From Pseudacidobacterium ailaaui (GTDB lineage: Bacteria > Acidobacteriota > Terriglobia > Terriglobales > Acidobacteriaceae): a DNA stretch of 64,000 bases. A program made the translations under genes and the position numbers. Position 1 is the first letter of the stretch; each line of letters starts with the position of its first letter. The DNA lies in contig NZ_JIAL01000001.1 of NCBI RefSeq assembly GCF_000688455.1, forward strand, positions 2,511,001 through 2,575,000. Reading direction: 5' to 3'. The notes beneath the pieces were generated by a model. The model had not been told where the DNA came from, ran no database searches, and saw nothing but the letters and a program-made list of their open reading frames with translations. Positions 31,344 through 40,013 of this stretch are shown here, in pieces.

Positions 31344-32138
31344 GTGTACCCTTTTATCCACATTGGCAGATTTTCCATTGGTACCTTCGGCATCATGCTC
31401 TGGCTGGCTGCGGTCTGCGCCTGCTGGGTGCTACACCGCAACTTTCGCCGCTGGAAGATAGACGCGGATGCAATCGGAATTGTTGCGTTATCCACGGTGG
31501 CCGGTGTCATCGGCGCAAAGTTGTGGCACGTGCTGGAAAGTCCGCAGGTTCTCCTAGAGAACCCCTGGGGAACGCTTCTGGACCGCGCCGGGTTCGCCTG
31601 GTTCGGCGGTCTGGTGCTCGGGATCCTTGCCCTTCTTTGGCAAAGTAAAGGCGCTGGTTTAAGCAGGCTGGGGATGCTGGACCTGGCTGCTCCTGCGGCG
31701 GCCGTAGGCTACGGTGTAGGTCGGTTAGGTTGTCTTACTTCCGGAGACGGCGATTACGGGATCCCGACGAACTTGCCCTGGGGTATGAGCTTTCCCAATG
31801 GTCTTGTACCGACCCCGCCGGGTGTTAAAGTACATCCTACGCCGATCTATGAATTGATTGCCGCATTGCTGATTGCGTGGTTTCTCTGGAAGCGGGGAAG
31901 GCCTTCCACCGGACGTCCAGCGGGAGAAATCACGGGCGAATATCTGGTCCTGAGCGGTCTGGCGAGATTCCTGGTTGAGTTTATCCGGATCAATCCCAGG
32001 ATCTACTGGGGAATGAGCAATGCTCAGGTTGCTAGTATCGGATCGGTCCTTGCGGGCCTGCTGCTGATTTTGTGGGCCCGCAGGGCCCGGAGACCGGTCG
32101 TGATTCCGGCAGCGCCGCAGGCGAGCCAGACCCGTTAA
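31344..32138 (+). CDS. lgt: Prolipoprotein diacylglyceryl transferase
   Basis: 264 aa from GTG 31344. Lgt transfers diacylglycerol from phosphatidylglycerol to the lipobox Cys. About seven hydrophobic segments are seen. The Lgt signature, G-R-I-G-N-F-x-N-G-E in E. coli, reads G-V-G-R-L-G-C-L-T-S-G-D-G-D-Y-G here, keeping the Arg but changing the Asn and Glu positions; H-P-T-P-I-Y-E is conserved. There is no Shine-Dalgarno sequence and TATACT ends 7 nt before GTG. It ends 10 bp from the convergent channel gene. Lnt at 14414 completes the same pathway. Confidence 0.9.
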   Translation: MYPFIHIGRFSIGTFGIMLWLAAVCACWVLHRNFRRWKIDADAIGIVALSTVAGVIGAKLWHVLESPQVLLENPWGTLLDRAGFAWFGGLVLGILALLWQSKGAGLSRLGMLDLAAPAAAVGYGVGRLGCLTSGDGDYGIPTNLPWGMSFPNGLVPTPPGVKVHPTPIYELIAALLIAWFLWKRGRPSTGRPAGEITGEYLVLSGLARFLVEFIRINPRIYWGMSNAQVASIGSVLAGLLLILWARRARRPVVIPAAPQASQTR

Positions 32139-32148
32139 GTCCCTTCGA

Positions 32149-34101
32149 TCAACTGCGGATGACCGAGCGTATCTGAGGCAGCCCCTGGACCGAAGCGCTC
32201 ATTTCCGTGTTTCTGTTGATTTTTTGAATCAGATTTCGGGTGATTTCCTCATCTGTTTCCGTGCTGTTCTGCAGGCTTACTGGATAACGGACAACAGCCT
32301 CAAGTCCGCTGCTTGTCAGCTGCAATTGCGCTGTTGGTTTCAGCGGAGCAAGGGGAAGTTCATAGCGTCGTTCCAGATTGCCATGCTGGCGGTCCAGCGT
32401 TTCCTGATATTTCTTGTATGCGTTGTTTACGACATCGAGCATGATGGATTCTACCAGCTCATAGTTACCCGAAGGTTGCAGCGAGATGGCCACTTCATGC
32501 CAGGTATAGGCTGTGCCTGGCACTTGACGGAACATGGGCGTGGTGGACTGAAAGAGAACGGAATTGGCAAAGGCAACAATCCTTCCTGTGGGATGCAGAT
32601 CGGCGCCTGTTCCTGATAGTTCCAGCAGGTAAAAGCGGACAAAACCAACGTCAATGACATCTCCGGTAACACCAGCGATACTGATGCGGTCACCCACTCG
32701 GATGCCATAGCGCCCGATGAGAAAAAAATAGGCGGCCACGCAGAGAAGAATTGTTTGCAGTCCTACGGCCAGACCAGCTGTAATAAACCCGGCAAAGGTG
32801 GCCAACGAGCTGAATTCACTCACCACACTGAAGATGAGTACCAGGCCAATTAAAAATCCAATCACAAATCGGCGGACGACAAGAAACTGCCTTCTTCTTC
32901 TTGCGTCAGTGACATAACGAAAGATGGCACGCTTCCATAAGTTAGAGACCAATAGAAGAATGCCCAGAATGCCCAGCAGAACAGCCACAGTGATGAAGAT
33001 AGAGCGAAGAATGGAACCGTATTGGCCGGCGATGGAGGCGCGCCAATCAAGAAGGTTGGCCTTGCTTTCTTCCAGAGCAGCCGCTTCTTTGCCTAAAGGA
33101 ATTTCGACCGCGGCAAGCTGGTTGAATTTGGCCGCAAGCGCATCAAAATCCTGCCTGGTGGGGACGGCCTGACCAGCCTGGGGATTGTCTGCCGCAGCCG
33201 ACAGTGCGCGTCCCTGCTGGACGGTCTCCTTCATCGCGTTGCGCAGAGGAGTACGCATGTTGTTGATCAGGTCTTCCAAGCGCGCCGTCTGATCGGTCAG
33301 TGTGTCCAGTTCATGCAGTGTCAGCGATTGTGTATAAAGACGCCGCAATTGCCCAAGAAGCCCATTGGAAGGGGTGGATTGTGGAGAACTAGCTGGAGTG
33401 GATGGTTTGGTGCCGGGATTGAAGACTTCCGGAACAGAGTTCTTTAACTGCGCCACACTGGCAGCGAATCCGTTCTGCGGGACCTGCGTTTTCTCCGGAT
33501 TTTGTTTGTCTTTCTGGCTTTGTTTTGCGTTGACTGCAATCGGGTTGGAGGTTTGCGTGAGTTGCGTGAGCGCGCCCACCATGGACTGGCCAAGGTCCAG
33601 TTCTCCCTGAAGACGGTCCCGCTGCTCTGTCAGAGCTTGGACGTTTCTTCGGGGGGCCACAGAAATCTGGTTATTTAACTGGGTGATTTGCTGTTGCAGG
33701 GCGGCGTTATGGGCCTTGGTGTCTTCGAGAAACTTAAGCATTTGCTGCCGCGAAGTCGAGGTTGCGGATGCGTTATTGTCATTCGGGAACAACGGTGCAG
33801 CATTTTCAGCCGATGCAAAGGCATCGGTTACCACCTGGGCAGCTATGGATTCCGCGTTGGCCTGGTAGAGTGCGTCCGTGGGCAGACCGGCGGGTTCCAC
33901 CTGCGTCTTGATATTTCGGTACCAGGTAATGACATCATTCAGATGCTGAAGGACCTGGTCGTCAGTCAGCAGCGGCGCATTTGCTTGCTGGGCAGAAAAA
34001 GGCAATGCCGCAAAAAAAATTGCAACCCCAGAAAGGCCGCGTGCGAGCCGGGGAGAGCTGAACAATCGCATGATTTTCATTGTAAGGGGCTTGTCTTTCA
34101 A
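32149..34101 (-). CDS. MscS-family mechanosensitive channel with long N-terminal domain
   Basis: 650 aa. A signal peptide is followed by a ~300-residue periplasmic helical region with a coiled coil (about 105-150, Q-Q-Q-I-T-Q-L-N-N-Q-I), then three to four membrane helices (about 358-465) and the MscS beta domain with the Gly-rich pore helix G-F-I-T-A-G-L-A-V-G-L-Q-T and R-V-G-D-R-I-S-I-A-G-V-T-G-D-V. It resembles the larger MscK/YnaI-type channels that release solutes on osmotic downshock. TTG 34101 has GGAGG 11 nt upstream; ATG 34080 is the alternative start. Confidence 0.88.
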   Translation of the reverse strand: MKDKPLTMKIMRLFSSPRLARGLSGVAIFFAALPFSAQQANAPLLTDDQVLQHLNDVITWYRNIKTQVEPAGLPTDALYQANAESIAAQVVTDAFASAENAAPLFPNDNNASATSTSRQQMLKFLEDTKAHNAALQQQITQLNNQISVAPRRNVQALTEQRDRLQGELDLGQSMVGALTQLTQTSNPIAVNAKQSQKDKQNPEKTQVPQNGFAASVAQLKNSVPEVFNPGTKPSTPASSPQSTPSNGLLGQLRRLYTQSLTLHELDTLTDQTARLEDLINNMRTPLRNAMKETVQQGRALSAAADNPQAGQAVPTRQDFDALAAKFNQLAAVEIPLGKEAAALEESKANLLDWRASIAGQYGSILRSIFITVAVLLGILGILLLVSNLWKRAIFRYVTDARRRRQFLVVRRFVIGFLIGLVLIFSVVSEFSSLATFAGFITAGLAVGLQTILLCVAAYFFLIGRYGIRVGDRISIAGVTGDVIDVGFVRFYLLELSGTGADLHPTGRIVAFANSVLFQSTTPMFRQVPGTAYTWHEVAISLQPSGNYELVESIMLDVVNNAYKKYQETLDRQHGNLERRYELPLAPLKPTAQLQLTSSGLEAVVRYPVSLQNSTETDEEITRNLIQKINRNTEMSASVQGLPQIRSVIRS

Positions 34102-34170
34102 AGAATCTTTTGCCTCCAGACTGCTTTTTGCGCATTTTCTGCTTCTTAGTGGAAGTCAAAAGGTACAGCT

Positions 34171-34731
34171 ATGAAGAAAACTGGACCGGCATGGTTATTT
34201 TTGGTTGCAGGGATGACAGCAATGGTTGTCAGCGGATGTTCGGGAAGCAAAAATAAAGCAACAGCGGAAAATTTTCAGGCGGCGCTGAATACGTATTTCG
34301 CCACTCGCAGCCAATGCCTCTTTCCTATCGCACTGCATTTTCCGTATGAAGTGGATCCATCCACCAGCCCGAAAGTGGAACAGGCCCGCATGGACGCGCT
34401 GATGCATGCTGCGTTACTCAAGCGGGAAGCAGACAAGAGCATCCATGTGTATATCTATTCACTGACTCCGGCAGGAGAGAGAGCCACCAGCAGCTTCTGT
34501 TATGGTCACCGGCAGATAACCAGCATTGATCATTTCACGCCCCCGGCAAAAGCGAACGGATTTCTGCAAACCCAGGTGAGCTATCACTACACCGTGACCG
34601 AGGTCCCGGTCTGGGCGAAGACTAAGGAAATTCAGGATGCTTTTCCTGAGTTGGCAAAGGCGTTGGCTGGAAATGCAACCGGAAAAACGACTCTAGCCAA
34701 TGCTGGAGCGGGCTGGCAGGTACCTGAATAA
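34171..34731 (+). CDS. Hypothetical lipoprotein, 186 aa
   Basis: The signal peptide ends in the lipobox V-S-G-C (Cys near 23). The mature part has A-L-N-T-Y-F-A-T-R-S-Q-C-L-F-P, a second Cys in S-S-F-C-Y-G-H and a beta-rich end with V-S-Y-H-Y-T-V-T-E-V-P-V-W-A, a mixed alpha/beta pattern. No family is recognised. It diverges from the MscS gene across about 70 bp and converges with mnmA with a 2-bp gap. Confidence 0.82.
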   Translation: MKKTGPAWLFLVAGMTAMVVSGCSGSKNKATAENFQAALNTYFATRSQCLFPIALHFPYEVDPSTSPKVEQARMDALMHAALLKREADKSIHVYIYSLTPAGERATSSFCYGHRQITSIDHFTPPAKANGFLQTQVSYHYTVTEVPVWAKTKEIQDAFPELAKALAGNATGKTTLANAGAGWQVPE

Positions 34732-34733
34732 AC

Positions 34734-35852
34734 TCAGACAATCCAGCCGCCGCCCACAACTTCGTCGCCGTCGTAGAAGACGACAGCCTGACCCGGCGTA
34801 ACCGCCCGCTGCGGCTGGTCAAATGTGGTGAGGACTTCCGCCGGGCCACACATTTCAATCGTGGCCCAGGCAGGTTCGTGGCGGTGCCGGATCTTGGCCT
34901 TGACGCGCATCGGCGCTTCGAGCGAAGGGACGGAAATCCAGTTCAGATCGCGGGCCCGAAGGGTCCGGCTCATGGTCTCAGGCTCTCCGCCAACGGTTAC
35001 CCTGTGGGTGACGCTGTCAATCTGAATCACGTAAAGCGGTCTAGGCGAGGAGACACCGAGGCCCTTCCTCTGGCCGACGGTGAAATTGTGGATGCCCTGA
35101 TGATGGCCGATGACTTCGCCTGAGGTCGAGACAAGTTCGCCAGAGGTGTCAGGCATCGCTTCTCCCTGTTCGTCCAGATAAGCGTCAATGAAGCGCTTGT
35201 AGTCACCGCCGGGGATGAAGCAGATCTCCTGCGAGTCCGGCTTGACTGCGATGGCGAGCTGATGCCGGCGGGCGATGTCGCGGACCTCAGGCTTAGTAAA
35301 CCCGCCAAGCGGAAAGAGGGTGCGCGAGAGCTGCTCCTGTGTCAGGCCGAAGAGGAAGTAAGTCTGGTCCTTGCTCAGGTCAGCGGGGCGCTTCAGGATC
35401 CACCGGTTGCGCTGCGGATCATACTCATTACGGGCGTAATGGCCAGTGGCAATGCGGTCGGCGCCAATCTGACGCGCACGAACAAGAAGCTGATCAAACT
35501 TGAGGTGATTGTTGCAGAGCGAGCAGGGAATCGGCGTGCGTCCTGCGAGGTATTCCGAGACGAAGGGGCGGACGACATCAAGCTCAAAACGCTCCTGTTC
35601 ATTGATCAGGTAGTAGGGAATGTTTAGCGCTTCGGCGACACGACGGGCATCATAGACGTCATCGATGGAGCAGCAGCGGCCCTGCACCTCAGCGGGCATT
35701 CCCTCGCGTCCGGCAAGGCGGCGCTGGTTCCAGAGCTGGAGCGTCAGGCCAACGAGTTCGTAGCCCTCGTCCTTGAGCATGGCAGCGACGGTGGAGGAGT
35801 CCACGCCGCCGGACATGGCCACAGCTACCGTATTGTTGAAGGTCTCGTGCAT
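34734..35852 (-). CDS. mnmA: tRNA 2-thiouridine(34) synthase
   Basis: MnmA thiolates the wobble uridine of tRNA-Lys, -Glu and -Gln. 372 aa from ATG 35852, with the PP-loop A-M-S-G-G-V-D-S-S, L-T-L-Q-L-W, catalytic Cys in P-C-S-L-C-N, the second Cys in S-Q-E-I-C-F-I-P, K-D-Q-T-Y-F-L-F-G and the C-terminal beta barrel (P-G-Q-A-V-V-F-Y). A GTG at 35885 is an alternative start without a ribosome site. The cysteine desulfurase that may feed it sulfur is encoded at 38072, not adjacent. Confidence 0.95.
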   Translation of the reverse strand: MHETFNNTVAVAMSGGVDSSTVAAMLKDEGYELVGLTLQLWNQRRLAGREGMPAEVQGRCCSIDDVYDARRVAEALNIPYYLINEQERFELDVVRPFVSEYLAGRTPIPCSLCNNHLKFDQLLVRARQIGADRIATGHYARNEYDPQRNRWILKRPADLSKDQTYFLFGLTQEQLSRTLFPLGGFTKPEVRDIARRHQLAIAVKPDSQEICFIPGGDYKRFIDAYLDEQGEAMPDTSGELVSTSGEVIGHHQGIHNFTVGQRKGLGVSSPRPLYVIQIDSVTHRVTVGGEPETMSRTLRARDLNWISVPSLEAPMRVKAKIRHRHEPAWATIEMCGPAEVLTTFDQPQRAVTPGQAVVFYDGDEVVGGGWIV

Positions 35853-35979
35853 GGGGTCCGCTCTTACCAGTATCTCATTTTCCACAGGTCTGCGCCGGCG
35901 TCGTTCAGCGTGGCTTCAGACGTTTTTCAGGCAGGCTTCAGGTCGCGTTTCTACAGTGAAGTCACGAGGAGAACTTGTT

Positions 35980-36438
35980 ATGAAGCCAATCATCACAATT
36001 GCAGTCGTCAGCATTCTGGGCATGGCCAGCGCGGCCATCGCAGAGAAACCGATCAGAAAATCAGAGATGCCCCCAGCCGTGCAAAAGACCGCAGACGAGC
36101 AGAGTGCGGGCGCAACGGTCCGGGGCTATGCCAAAGATGTGGAAAACGGAAGGGTGGAGTACGAAGTGGAATTGCTCGTGAATGGGCATACGAAAGACAT
36201 AACGATGGACCCGCAGGGCCGTGTGACTGAGATAGAAGAGCAGGTGGAAATGGCCTCGTTGCCGGTGGGTGTGAGGGAGGCGCTGCAAAAGCGCGCCACT
36301 TCGGGAAAGATTGTGAAGGTGGAGTCATTGACCAAGCATGGCAGCTTGGTTGCCTACGAGGCCCAGGTGGTCAAAGACAGCAGGCATTTTGAGGTTCAGG
36401 TCGGCCCGCAGGGACAAACGCTGGACCATGAGGAGTAA
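35980..36438 (+). CDS. Exported PepSY-like protein, 152 aa
   Basis: The start is ATG 35980 with AGGAG 9 nt upstream; an upstream in-frame extension would overlap mnmA on the other strand and is rejected. A signal peptide (cleavage after A-I-A) leads into two PepSY-like units: P-P-A-V-Q-K-T ... V-E-Y-E-V-E-L-L-V-N-G ... I-T-M-D-P-Q-G-R-V, then L-P-V-G-V-R-E-A-L ... V-A-Y-E-A-Q-V ... V-G-P-Q-G. Such small periplasmic domains are often peptidase inhibitors or sensors. It is monocistronic, with a terminator right after its stop. Confidence 0.85.
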   Translation: MKPIITIAVVSILGMASAAIAEKPIRKSEMPPAVQKTADEQSAGATVRGYAKDVENGRVEYEVELLVNGHTKDITMDPQGRVTEIEEQVEMASLPVGVREALQKRATSGKIVKVESLTKHGSLVAYEAQVVKDSRHFEVQVGPQGQTLDHEE

Positions 36439-36481
36439 GAGGAGTGTCCCAGGTGTCGGAAAACCTGGGACATTCCTCTTT
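36439..36481 (+). terminator. Terminator abutting the PepSY-like gene
   Basis: A 16-bp stem (36439-36454 with 36463-36478, one G-T pair, loop 8 nt) starts on the base after the stop codon and is followed by a short T run. It is long and stable. Confidence 0.78.
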
Positions 36482-36497
36482 CGGCTGGATCTGGTGC

Positions 36498-37907
36498 CTA
36501 CTGACACTGTGTGAAGGCAAGGGTCTGTACGTTTACGGTGAAGGCATTGGAAAGGGTATAAGACTGGCTCTTGATCTCCGACGGATTGCAATCAGTAACT
36601 CCTCCCGAAGAAGGCACGAATGCCTGTCCGTCGATGACATACGTCGCCAGAGGCGCACTGAGAGTAAGAGTGATGCCGCTGGACGAATAAGTGCCTATGT
36701 AAGCACCTCCGGCTGGAAGCACCATAGAGTAATTTACGCAGTCTGTTCCCGTGGAGCAGGAAGAATTGGCCGCTGTTTCTACGGTGAGTGTGGCTGCGGA
36801 CTGGCTATGAATACCCGGCACAAGAGGCAGGGTGTAGGTCGCACTGTTGACTGTTTCCAGAGCGCTTAATTCGACATCGGTCACGGCCCCGGCATTGGAG
36901 CTATTCTGCGAAGTCACCAGTCCGGAGAACGTAGCTGTGCTGTTCGTGACGGTTCCTGGCCATAGGTCTACGTTTCCAACGGTTTGACCATTCGCCACTC
37001 CGGTGATAATCGAAGGCTGATAGGCGGTGCCTCCGGAGGTGACGCCTAAAATGACCACATCATAAGTACCTGCGGGAATCGGGCAAAATACGAAGGACCC
37101 ATCCGCTCCGGCCAGAGTGGACATGATGATGCGGTCCACGCCGGTAGAGTCTTTCTGTTCGAGTGCGACGAGGACCGTACCATTGACAGGCTTTCCGGTA
37201 GACTGGTCCAGCACCGTTCCGTTGATGGAAGTGGAAGTAGTGCTGACTTCTCCGGCGTGGAGCACTGGTTTCAGACGATACTGACCGTTGCCTTCCTGTA
37301 CGATCGAGGCGCAGGTATTGAAATCAATATTTAAATCTTTAGTTTGGCCCGCGGCGATGTTAAATCCGCCATTTGCGATTTGCCCCGAAGGTATTTTCAA
37401 GCCCGTCTTTGACTCACTTGAAAGCTGGAGTGTGTGGATGCTGCCGTCTGAGGCAAGGACAACGCAGTTTGCTGATCCATTGCAGGCATTGTTAGAAATG
37501 CTCATGCTATTGTCGGCGAGAATGAGGCGAATCTGCTGGTAATTGCCTGCCTGAAGCTGCTGTGCATCTCCCAGTGTGGCAAGAAAACATTGGTTGTTTG
37601 CCTGTCCAAGGAGGTCAATCTGCTTAGGACTGGATTTGAGACTAGGAGTCAGGTCCTGCCAGCCGGAATCATTGTCGCCCGCTGTAGGACTAACGTTCGC
37701 CTGGACGTCGGTTATGGTGACATAGACATGGGCGAATGGACCATCAGGGCCAGCGCAGGTTGCTGGGTCACTGATGCTTACCGTCGCCATGCCCATGCCG
37801 CTGCCTGAGCCTGCTGAATTCGCGCTGCTTCCGCAGGCTATGGCGACAAGGCCAGCGAGCAGTACGCCACTGGACAAACAGAGAGAAAGAAGGATCTTGC
37901 ATTTCAT
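36498..37907 (-). CDS. DUF4382 lipoprotein with carboxypeptidase-regulatory-like domain
   Basis: 469 aa from ATG 37907, chosen because AAGGAAG lies 6 nt upstream and a signal peptide starts there; the frame stays open to 38018. The signal peptide ends in A-I-A-C. Residues about 40-210 match DUF4382 (V-S-I-S-D-P-A-T-C, V-Y-V-T-I-T-D-V-Q-A, I-D-L-L-G, G-N-Y-Q-Q-I-R-L-I-L-A), followed by a regulatory-like beta sandwich (I-N-G-T-V-L-D-Q-S-T-G-K-P-V, P-I-P-A-G-T-Y-D-V) and a C-terminal beta region with a Cys pair. Surface-exposed, role unknown. Confidence 0.88.
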   Translation of the reverse strand: MKCKILLSLCLSSGVLLAGLVAIACGSSANSAGSGSGMGMATVSISDPATCAGPDGPFAHVYVTITDVQANVSPTAGDNDSGWQDLTPSLKSSPKQIDLLGQANNQCFLATLGDAQQLQAGNYQQIRLILADNSMSISNNACNGSANCVVLASDGSIHTLQLSSESKTGLKIPSGQIANGGFNIAAGQTKDLNIDFNTCASIVQEGNGQYRLKPVLHAGEVSTTSTSINGTVLDQSTGKPVNGTVLVALEQKDSTGVDRIIMSTLAGADGSFVFCPIPAGTYDVVILGVTSGGTAYQPSIITGVANGQTVGNVDLWPGTVTNSTATFSGLVTSQNSSNAGAVTDVELSALETVNSATYTLPLVPGIHSQSAATLTVETAANSSCSTGTDCVNYSMVLPAGGAYIGTYSSSGITLTLSAPLATYVIDGQAFVPSSGGVTDCNPSEIKSQSYTLSNAFTVNVQTLAFTQCQ

Positions 37908-38071
37908 GTTTTTCTTCCTTTCGTGGGTCTTCTCACACACAAGGAAGGAACCAGGGCGCGTTCTATGAGAACACTGGACCAGGAGAAAAGTTGCATTTCC
38001 TCCTTTTATCGGCTGCAAAGGTGTTTTGAAAGGGAAGTTGCGGTCTCCTGCTGACCGGGCGCTTCGAGGAG

Positions 38072-39232
38072 CTAGCCCAGAGTACCCGCGTTTACGGGGG
38101 CCAGCTCACGCAGACGGGCAGCCGCCTGCGGAATGATTTCAAGCGCAAAGGTGATGTCGTCTTCAGTGTTGAGCTTGCTGAGCGAGAAGCGTAGGCTGGC
38201 GCGCGCCCTGGCCGGAGGGAGACCCATCGCGGAGAGGACGTGAGATGGCTCTGTGGCTCCCGAAGCGCAGGCAGATCCGCCAGAGGTGGAAAGCCCCTTC
38301 AGGTCCAGCGCGATGACCAGGGCTTCGCCTTCGAGGTTGTCGAAGTAAATGTTCGTGGTGTTTGCGACACGAGCCACCTTCCGGCTGTTGACCCCGGTGT
38401 CTTCTACCTCCGCGAGGATGCCCTGCTCCAGGCGGTCCCGGAGCGCTTTGATGCGCTCGATGGTGCCGTCCGTGAGTGCAGCGCAGGCAACTTCAGCAGC
38501 TTTACCGAGGCCCACAATGCCGGGAAGGTTCTCTGTGCCGGCGCGACGCTGGCGTTCGTGGGCCCCGCCAAAGAAAAGGGGTTCCAGCTGGGTGCCACGG
38601 CGCACGTAGAGGATCCCTGTACCTTGCGGCGCGTGCATCTTGTGTCCGGAGATGCTGAGCAGATCGCAGCGTAGACTCTGCACATCGATGGGGAGTTTGC
38701 CTGCAGCCTGGACCGCATCGGTATGGAAGTAGATGTCGGCCTCCGAGGCGATGCGGCCGATTTCGCTCACTGGCTGAATGGCCCCGGTTTCATTGTTGGC
38801 CATCATGATGCTGATGAGCTTTGTGTTGGGGCGGATGGCGCGGCGCACCTCCTGCGGGTCTACGACGCCCTCACTCGATACGGGCAGGAAGGTGACCTCC
38901 ATGCCACGCTCGCGTAGCTTTTCGGCAGCGTGGAGGACGGCGTGGTGCTCGATGGACGAGGTAATCAGATGGTCGCCCTGCTGCATAAGACCGAACAGTG
39001 CCATGTTGTCACTCTCGGTGCCACCTGAGGTGAAGACAATTTCCGCCGGTCGGCAGTTGAGCAACGCGGCCACAGATTCGCGCGCGTGTTCGACCGCAGC
39101 GCGGGCCTGCTGGCCCTGCTGGTGGATGGAGGAGGCGTTGCCAAACCGCTCAATGAAGTACGGGCGCATGGCTTCGAGCACCTCGGGCAGCAAAGGTGTC
39201 GTTGCATTTGCGTCCATATATACCCGTTTCAT
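38072..39232 (-). CDS. Cysteine desulfurase (NifS/IscS family)
   Basis: 386 aa, PLP-dependent. It takes sulfur from Cys for Fe-S clusters and tRNA thiolation. Motifs: M-D-A-N-A-T-T-P, S-G-G-T-E-S-D-N, H-T-D-A-V-Q-A-A-G-K, the PLP Lys in S-G-H-K-M-H-A-P-Q-G (near 196) and the active Cys in S-G-G-S-A-C-A-S-G (near 322). The preceding AGGGAGAGG is a good ribosome site. No iscU or iscR lies next to it, so NifS-like and IscS-like roles cannot be separated; it is the likely sulfur donor for MnmA. Confidence 0.93.
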   Translation of the reverse strand: MKRVYMDANATTPLLPEVLEAMRPYFIERFGNASSIHQQGQQARAAVEHARESVAALLNCRPAEIVFTSGGTESDNMALFGLMQQGDHLITSSIEHHAVLHAAEKLRERGMEVTFLPVSSEGVVDPQEVRRAIRPNTKLISIMMANNETGAIQPVSEIGRIASEADIYFHTDAVQAAGKLPIDVQSLRCDLLSISGHKMHAPQGTGILYVRRGTQLEPLFFGGAHERQRRAGTENLPGIVGLGKAAEVACAALTDGTIERIKALRDRLEQGILAEVEDTGVNSRKVARVANTTNIYFDNLEGEALVIALDLKGLSTSGGSACASGATEPSHVLSAMGLPPARARASLRFSLSKLNTEDDITFALEIIPQAAARLRELAPVNAGTLG

Positions 39233-39384
39233 TGTGATGGCCTCTCCCTGTAGAGTATTTTACGGCCTTGCGGAGGAGAAGAATCTCTGAGTTTTGTGGT
39301 TCAGTCTCAACGAAGATTTGACGCACATCGTATGCGGCTTCTGTTAGGCTTTGTGGCGCAATCATTTTCAAGAGGAGGAACGAC

Positions 39385-39945
39385 GTGAAAGCAATCAGGG
39401 TCTTTGGTATTGCGTTGCTTTGTTGTTTGATGGTCCCGACAACGCGGGTTTCAGCACAGGGCACGGCGGCGCAGGAAACTCCTGCGCAAACTTTTAACGG
39501 TCTCATGAGCCTTCTGGAAAAGGAAGTTGTGAGTGCAGCAGAGGCGATGCCCGCCGACAAGTATAACTTCGCTCCCACGCAGGGCGAGTTCAAGGGCGTA
39601 CGCACTTTCGGCGAACAGGTGAAACACGTGGCAGAGGCGAACTACGGGTTTTTTCAGGGATGGAGCGTTCCCGGTGCGGTGAAGAGCGGGGACATCGAAA
39701 AACTAACGGGCAAAGACGACATTGTGAAGGCGCTGCGGGACTCATACGCATACGCGCACAAGGCCCTGGATACGCTGACTCCGGCCAATGCGTTTGATGA
39801 GATGAGCTTTGGTCCAGCGAAGACGACGCGGACAGGGATTGCTGCCTTCTGCATTGCGCATTCCATGGACCACTATGGGCAGATGGTAGTGTATCTGCGT
39901 ATGAATGGGATTGTTCCCCCGGCCAGCCGAAGAGGCAATATGTAA
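39385..39945 (+). CDS. Exported DinB-family protein
   Basis: 186 aa with a signal peptide (cleavage after V-S-A). The four-helix DinB fold is suggested by the metal-ligand histidines in V-K-H-V-A-E-A-N and H-S-M-D-H-Y-G-Q-M; these normally bind zinc or nickel. Similar secreted DinB proteins are common in Acidobacteriota and have no known substrate. AGGAGG precedes the GTG-adjacent start ATG region (AGGAGGAACGACGTGAAA), so the real initiation codon is GTG 39385. Confidence 0.87.
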   Translation: MKAIRVFGIALLCCLMVPTTRVSAQGTAAQETPAQTFNGLMSLLEKEVVSAAEAMPADKYNFAPTQGEFKGVRTFGEQVKHVAEANYGFFQGWSVPGAVKSGDIEKLTGKDDIVKALRDSYAYAHKALDTLTPANAFDEMSFGPAKTTRTGIAAFCIAHSMDHYGQMVVYLRMNGIVPPASRRGNM

Positions 39946-39957
39946 GGCCACAAATGC

Positions 39958-39992
39958 AAAAAGCCCGGGTCTATGTGAATCCCGGGCTTTTT
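39958..39992. terminator. Bidirectional terminator between DinB and citrate synthase genes
   Basis: AAAAAGCCCGGG / CCCGGGCTTTTT, a perfect 12-bp stem with an 11-nt loop; the A and T tracts serve both convergent genes. Confidence 0.93.
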
Positions 39993-40013
39993 GTCAGGCG
40001 TGTTTCTGGCCCG

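Noticed and set aside
35773-36438. PepSY-like gene start at 35773
   Set aside because: It would overlap mnmA by about 80 bases; ATG 35980 has a ribosome site and starts a signal peptide.
36498-38018. DUF4382 gene start at 38018
   Set aside because: The upstream 37 codons precede a clear ribosome site and a complete signal peptide starting at ATG 37907.
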